Part shown: positions 15,444 to 18,609 of the stretch, one piece after another
Layout of the letters: each line of letters starts with the position of its first letter
How positions within the stretch are numbered: position 1 is the stretch's first letter
NCBI GenBank assembly: GCA_019414645.1
Contig: DXLP01000039.1
Location: 1 to 18,609 of the forward strand
Direction of reading: 5' to 3'
DNA length: 18,609 nucleotides
From: Collinsella sp.
GTDB lineage: Bacteria; Actinomycetota; Coriobacteriia; Coriobacteriales; Coriobacteriaceae
Notes under the pieces: model-generated
Databases searched by the model: none
The model's input: the letters and a program-made list of their open reading frames with translations, nothing else
What the model was told of the DNA's origin: nothing
Made by a program: the position numbers and the translations under genes

Positions 15444-15740
15444 CTAGCGGACGCGGCGCGAGGCGCGCGTGAGCAGGTAATCGGCCACAAATAGAATCAC
15501 GGCCACGATGGCGTAATCCAGGCGGAACACGCCGCCAAAGGGAGAAGTGATGACGCCGTAGCCGGCGATGGCGCTCGGCAGTGCGCGCGAAAGCTCGACG
15601 ACAAAGCCCACAATCTGCAACTTGGCGGTGAGGCCGCTAAAGCACAGCAGCACGGTCATCGCGCTCATAAAGATGCCGCAGATGCGACAGGCAATGGCGA
15701 TGATGCTCATCGCCACGGCAGCGGCCTTACGAGAGTTCAC
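15444..15740 (-). CDS. Small membrane protein of unknown function
   Basis: I do not recognise this 98-residue protein. I placed its start at a GTG (15740), because GAGGAG lies seven bases upstream, inside the last codons of the ABC-F gene. This gives a 14-base overlap with that gene. The protein begins [12 protein letters not shown], then has a strongly hydrophobic stretch (about 10-37), a less hydrophobic middle with Pro and Gly (about 50-70), and a second clear helix (about 75-92) ending in TRASRRVR. Basic residues at both ends suggest two helices with both termini inside. The last third vaguely recalls YggT-type proteins, but I would not assign that. A later start at the ATG of MSIIAIACR is possible. 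It lies between the ABC-F and M50 genes and is probably co-transcribed. Confidence 0.75.
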   Translation of the reverse strand: MNSRKAAAVAMSIIAIACRICGIFMSAMTVLLCFSGLTAKLQIVGFVVELSRALPSAIAGYGVITSPFGGVFRLDYAIVAVILFVADYLLTRASRRVR

Positions 15741-17760
15741 GCGCGGTCTCCTCTTCGATCTGGGTGGAAAGCTCCAGCCATTCATCCTCGAGCTTGGGTA
15801 GCTCTTGCTTAAGGCCGTTATATTCCCCCAGCGCGGCGTTGAACTTATCCTGATCGGCATAAAGCTCTTCGCTTGCCATCAATTCCATAAGCTCGTCATA
15901 GCGGGCACGCTTTTTGTCGAGCTCCGTCTCGATCTTCTTAAGCTGGTTGCGCACGCCTTTGAGCTTTTTATTGAGCGCTGCGCGGGCTTGGGCCTCAGCG
16001 CGCTTTTGCTCCTTGGTCTTTTTGCCCTCGGCAGGCTTGGGGGCAGCTGCGGGGGTGTCGGCCTGGGCGGCGCAGGCTTTGGTGGACTTGGCCGTGGCCG
16101 GTGCACTCTCCCCTGCCGCCTCGGCGGCGGCGCGGGCTGCGAGGTCCTCGCGCTTGTAGAGGTAGTAGTCGTAGTCGCCGTCGTAGACCGTGACCTTGCC
16201 ATCGCGGATGTCTATGACGCGGTTGGCAACGGCGCGTACCAGGTGCTCGTCGTGGCTGATCAGCACGATGGTGCCGGGGAAGTTTTGCAGGGCGTTCTCG
16301 AGCATGTCTACCGAGTCGATGTCCAGGTGGTTGGTGGGCTCGTCCAGGCACAGGAGCGCCTCGGGGGCCACGAGCATCTTGGCCAGGGCCAGGCGCGCCT
16401 TTTCGCCACCGGAGAGGACGCGAACCTGCTTCTCGATGGAATCGTTGTCGCTAAACAGGAAGGCGCCCAGCAGGCTGCGCTGCTGCGGCACGGTCCACTT
16501 GGGCGTGACGGTGTCGATCTCTTGCAGGACGGTATTGGACTCGGTCATGCCCTCGAGCGCGTGCTGGGCGTAATAGGCCACACCCACGTTGGTGCCCAGG
16601 TCGCGCGTGCCGGTAGTGGGCGGCTCCAGGCCGGCGAGAATCTTCATGAGCGTGGACTTGCCGGCGCCGTTGGGGCCGACGAGTGCCACGTGCTCGCCGC
16701 GGTAGAGCTTGAGGTCGATGTCGCTGTAGATGTGCTTGTTGCCGTAGGACTTGGACACGCCCTCCAGGCCGACGACCATGTCGCCGGAGCGCGGCGGGTC
16801 AGGGAACTTAAAGTCGATGTGCTTGTGGCCCTCGGGCAGGATGACAAGTTCCTTTTTAATCTGCTCGATCTTACGGATGCGCTCCTGCGCCTGGGCGGCC
16901 TTGGTGGGCTTATAGCGGAATTTGTCAACGAAGACCTGCATGTGGGCGATGTCGCGCTCCTGGGCGGCTCGCTTGGCGCGCATCTGTTCCAGGTTGTCCT
17001 CGCGCTGCTTGAGGTAGCTGCTGTAGTTGCCGGTGTAGGTGGTCACGCGACGGTTTTCGAGAGCGGCGACGTGGTCGACGCAGGCGTCCATGAAGGCACG
17101 GTCGTGACTGACGATGAGGACGGCGCCGTCGTAGTTGGCGATAAAGCCGCGCAGCCACTGGACGCTTTCGAGGTCCAGGTGGTTAGTAGGCTCGTCCAGA
17201 AGCAGCAGGTCGGGGTGGCGCAGGAAGAGCTTGGCAAGCGCGATGCGCATCTGCCAGCCGCCCGAGAACTCGGAGCACGGGCGCTCAAAGTCGGTGACCT
17301 TAAAGCCCAGGCCGGACAGGATTTTGCGGGCGTTGCTCTCGAGCTCGTAGCCGCCCAGGTGCTCAAAGCGGTCCTGGACCTGGCCGTACTCGTTAAGGAG
17401 CGCGTTGACGTCCTTGCCCTGTTCCGAGAGCTCGGTGATCTGGGCCTGAAGTTCGTTGGCGCGCTCGCCCATGCGGCGAATTTCCTTGGCGGCGGCCATG
17501 ACCTCGGCGAGGATGGTGGTGTCCTTTTGCTCCAGGTTGGTTTCTTGCTCTAGATAGCCCACCTGGCAGTCCTTGGCGTACTGGACCTGGCCGGCGTCGG
17601 GGCTATCGATGCCCATGATGATCTTGAGCATGGTGGTTTTGCCGGCGCCGTTGGGGCCCACGAGCGCGAAGCGCTCGCCGGGGTTGATCTGGAAGGACGC
17701 GCCGCTAAAGAGGACGCGCGCGCCGAAGCTTTTTTCGATCTTGTCGACCAGGAGGATCAT
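15727..17760 (-). CDS. ABC-F family ATPase (ribosome-associated)
   Basis: This soluble protein has two ABC domains and no membrane part. ABC-F proteins bind the ribosomal E site and rescue or modulate stalled ribosomes; some give antibiotic resistance. Domain one has Walker A GPNGAGKT (35-42), signature FSGGWQ (165-170) and Walker B LLLLDE (185-190). Domain two has GPNGAGKST (362-370), LSGGEK (449-454) and LLCLDE (469-474). The linker between them is charged and helical (about 247-305). An Ala-rich linker (540-585) leads to a C-terminal coiled coil (585-677), as in Uup/YfmR-type housekeeping members. AAAGGCGG is four bases before the ATG. It is the first gene of the cluster, starting only 31 bases after the tRNA-Ala terminator. 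Confidence 0.96.
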   Translation of the reverse strand: MILLVDKIEKSFGARVLFSGASFQINPGERFALVGPNGAGKTTMLKIIMGIDSPDAGQVQYAKDCQVGYLEQETNLEQKDTTILAEVMAAAKEIRRMGERANELQAQITELSEQGKDVNALLNEYGQVQDRFEHLGGYELESNARKILSGLGFKVTDFERPCSEFSGGWQMRIALAKLFLRHPDLLLLDEPTNHLDLESVQWLRGFIANYDGAVLIVSHDRAFMDACVDHVAALENRRVTTYTGNYSSYLKQREDNLEQMRAKRAAQERDIAHMQVFVDKFRYKPTKAAQAQERIRKIEQIKKELVILPEGHKHIDFKFPDPPRSGDMVVGLEGVSKSYGNKHIYSDIDLKLYRGEHVALVGPNGAGKSTLMKILAGLEPPTTGTRDLGTNVGVAYYAQHALEGMTESNTVLQEIDTVTPKWTVPQQRSLLGAFLFSDNDSIEKQVRVLSGGEKARLALAKMLVAPEALLCLDEPTNHLDIDSVDMLENALQNFPGTIVLISHDEHLVRAVANRVIDIRDGKVTVYDGDYDYYLYKREDLAARAAAEAAGESAPATAKSTKACAAQADTPAAAPKPAEGKKTKEQKRAEAQARAALNKKLKGVRNQLKKIETELDKKRARYDELMELMASEELYADQDKFNAALGEYNGLKQELPKLEDEWLELSTQIEEETARELS

Positions 17761-17791
17761 GGTGCCGCCTTTGACCTTGTGTGCCTATATG

Positions 17792-17819
17792 AAAAAAGGC
17801 CCCAACTTGCGTTGGAGCC
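17792..17819 (-). terminator. Intrinsic terminator between tRNA-Ala and the ABC-F gene
   Basis: On the minus strand, GGCTCCAAC pairs with GTTGGGGCC (nine pairs, one G-T) around a four-base loop GCAA and is followed by TTTTTT. It begins 16 bases after the tRNA-Ala 3' end. No good promoter is visible in the 31 bases between it and the ABC-F start codon, so the ABC-F gene may depend on read-through. Confidence 0.88.
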
Positions 17820-17835
17820 TCATTCAATGCTCGGG

Positions 17836-17908
17836 TGGAGACGAGGGGGATCGAACCCCTGACCTCTTGACTGCCAGTCAAGCGCTCTCCCAGCTGAGCT
17901 ACGCCCCC
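17836..17908 (-). tRNA. tRNA-Ala, anticodon GGC
   Basis: The minus strand folds as a 73-base cloverleaf. The acceptor stem is GGGGGCG/CGTCTCC, the D-stem GCTC/GAGC, the anticodon stem CTTGA/TCAAG and the T-loop TTCGATC. The loop CTGGCAG gives anticodon GGC, reading GCC. The acceptor stem contains the G3-U70 pair, the main alanine identity element. The 3' CCA is not encoded (CCC follows the discriminator A), unlike the other two tRNAs here. Confidence 0.97.
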
Positions 17909-17920
17909 GTGCGAAGAAGT

Positions 17921-17949
17921 ACTATACGGGAACTCCCCCGCCGATGCAA
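17921..17949 (-). promoter_or_regulatory. Candidate promoter of tRNA-Ala and possibly the whole cluster
   Basis: The minus strand reads TTGCAT (17949-17944), exactly 17 bases, then TATAGT (17926-17921), about 12 bases before the tRNA 5' end. This is a good match to the housekeeping sigma consensus. An A/T-rich patch with A- and T-runs lies just upstream (17954-17969) and may act as an UP element. It is the best promoter seen ahead of the minus-strand gene run. Confidence 0.7.
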
Positions 17950-18155
17950 GGACATTTTTGGAAAAACTTTCCGGGGGCGGGCGCCGGAGTCGCGCGGGGC
18001 CGGGCCAGCCTGCGGAGCGCCTGGCCCCCGCACGGCCCCTACGCCGGCCGACTTGGCGCGCGGAACGCGACCCTCTCCGCGCAACCGGATTTCCTATGCG
18101 TCGCCAGTCCCATTATCGAGTCCGATTGCGAACCGTCCCTCATCTGCGCCTCAGA
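17950..18155. other. GC-rich structured gene-free block
   Basis: The stretch has very GC-rich sequence, densest at about 17971-18062. A 7-base-pair stem GGGCCAG/CTGGCCC (18002-18008 with 18021-18027) is nested inside GGGGCC/GGCCCC (17996-18001 with 18034-18039). No T-run follows. Open frames here are short, change composition abruptly and lack ribosome-binding sites, so I call none of them genes. Confidence 0.5.
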
Positions 18156-18301
18156 ACTATGCCGGTTTACTACGATGTATCTGTAATGTTCGACCACGCA
18201 CGCCTTTTCGTGTAACCGTCGGACTCTCTACCTGCGGTTTTGCAAACTGAGAACACGCGGTGGTCGAAGGTCGCCGATCCGTCGTAGTAAACGGGCATGG
18301 T
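18156..18301. repeat. Imperfect long inverted repeat, MITE-like or hairpin element
   Basis: The left arm (18156-18199) and the reverse complement of the right arm (18257-18301) agree at about 35 of 44 positions with one gap. Exact blocks include GTTTACTACGA and TTCGACCAC. Shorter pairings continue inward (GTGT/ACAC at 18210 and 18253; AACCG/CGGTT at 18214 and 18235), so almost all of the 146 bases could fold back. Read inward from each end, both arms open with ATG and encode similar peptides starting MPVYYD. No clear target-site duplication flanks it. It lies between two divergent tRNA genes. Confidence 0.65.
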
Positions 18302-18506
18302 TTTGAAATGGCATCAGGTTGATTTCACGCTGAAATGTCTTGAAGCCCTGAATTTAAGGCCTTAACTTTTTATAAAACACTCCTTATCTGCGACGGGCCT
18401 AGATTAGCTGTTGTTTAGCATCGAACTTGATCTTGCGTTGTGCGACTTGCTCGTGCATGGTAGTATTTCACGACGTGAAGCGAAGAAATTAGGCCTGAGT
18501 TGCCTT
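18302..18506. other. A/T-richer leader region upstream of the plus-strand tRNA
   Basis: No protein gene is apparent. Visible items are a hairpin ATTTCA/TGAAAT with a three-base loop (18322-18336), the 12-base palindrome TTAAGGCCTTAA followed by CTTTTT (near 18354-18371), and the inverted repeat TTCACG-A-CGTGAA (18467-18479). Two possible promoters are listed separately. Confidence 0.45.
18438..18466 (+). promoter_or_regulatory. Candidate distal promoter of the CAU tRNA
   Basis: TTGTGC (18438-18443), a 17-base spacer and TAGTAT (18461-18466) are present, with TG at the extended -10 position (TGGTAGTAT). Transcription would begin near 18473, giving a leader of about 60 bases. The inverted repeat TTCACG-A-CGTGAA overlaps the expected start site. 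Confidence 0.45.
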
Positions 18507-18515
18507 TGCTAGAAT
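18507..18515 (+). promoter_or_regulatory. Candidate proximal extended -10 promoter of the CAU tRNA
   Basis: TGCTAGAAT is a good extended -10 element about 18 bases before the tRNA 5' end. No good -35 box is found at 16-18 bases upstream. The expected start near 18522 would fit a short tRNA leader. Confidence 0.45.
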
Positions 18516-18533
18516 TGCATTCACCGTTCATAA

Positions 18534-18609
18534 GGGCTCTTGGCGCAACGGTTAGCGCAGGGGACTCATAATCCCTGGGTTCTGGGTTCGAATCCCGGAG
18601 GGCCCACCA
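18534..18609 (+). tRNA. tRNA with anticodon CAU (elongator Met or Ile2)
   Basis: A 76-base cloverleaf with encoded CCA ends exactly at the window edge. It has acceptor stem GGGCTCT/AGGGCCC, D-stem GCGC, anticodon stem GGGGA/TCCCT and T-loop TTCGAAT. The loop CTCATAA gives CAU. It is not an initiator: the first base pair is G1-C72 and the three G-C pairs of the initiator anticodon stem are absent. CAU can also be the isoleucine tRNA whose C34 is changed to lysidine. The C4-G69 pair leans toward that, but the sequence alone does not settle it. Confidence 0.95.

Noticed and set aside
15805..17553. A 582-codon open frame on the plus strand across the ABC-F gene
   Set aside because: It is the antisense shadow of a clear two-domain ABC protein. 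It is rich in Val, Gly, Ala and Leu with no motifs, which is expected opposite a GC-rich gene.
18170..18298. A 42-codon minus-strand gene (MPVYYDGS...) and its 18-codon plus-strand counterpart
   Set aside because: Neither has a ribosome-binding site, and both lie inside an inverted repeat, so I list the repeat instead and discuss the peptides as a finding.

Overview
The window looks like a chromosomal housekeeping segment from a GC-rich actinobacterium. The protein style and gene content fit class Coriobacteriia, with a Collinsella-like genome as my best guess. That is an inference from general knowledge, not from a search. All fifteen protein genes lie on the minus strand in one closely packed run from 17760 down to 677. 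The cluster is framed by tRNA genes: tRNA-Ala(GGC) just upstream and tRNA-Pro(GGG) just downstream, both on the minus strand. A third tRNA with anticodon CAU is on the plus strand at the right edge.

Read in the direction of transcription, the cluster begins with an ABC-F ribosome-associated ATPase. Next come an unknown 98-residue membrane protein and a site-2 (M50) protease homologue. The following block holds scpA, scpB and rluB, a common bacterial arrangement for chromosome condensation and rRNA pseudouridylation. After it come cmk, plsC, ispH, a radical SAM/PDZ/DUF512 protein, der, plsY and gpsA, which cover nucleotide, phospholipid and isoprenoid synthesis and ribosome assembly. The last block is rpe, a NifS-type cysteine desulfurase, a Nif3-like protein, a coiled-coil zinc-ribbon protein and coaBC. 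Most neighbours overlap or are separated by fewer than 20 bases. The largest gap inside the run is 84 bases (14667-14750), and no convincing internal terminator is visible. PlsC, PlsY and GpsA together supply most of phosphatidic acid synthesis. Rpe, Cmk and CoaBC feed central metabolism and cofactor supply. ScpAB, Der, RluB and ABC-F serve chromosome and ribosome upkeep.

The two stretches without protein genes hold the least explained sequence. The left one (about 49-475) has clustered inverted repeats next to the tRNA-Pro terminator, including a three-part TTGCTTAA array. The right one (about 17950-18506) has a GC-rich structured block. It also has a roughly 146-base imperfect inverted repeat (18156-18301) whose two arms, read outward to inward, encode similar short peptides. 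I see no CRISPR array, insertion sequence, phage gene, toxin-antitoxin pair or defence system. The best candidates for something undescribed are the inverted-repeat element, the orphan small membrane protein, and a 10-base motif (GCAGGGGAGA) present three times on the coding strand.
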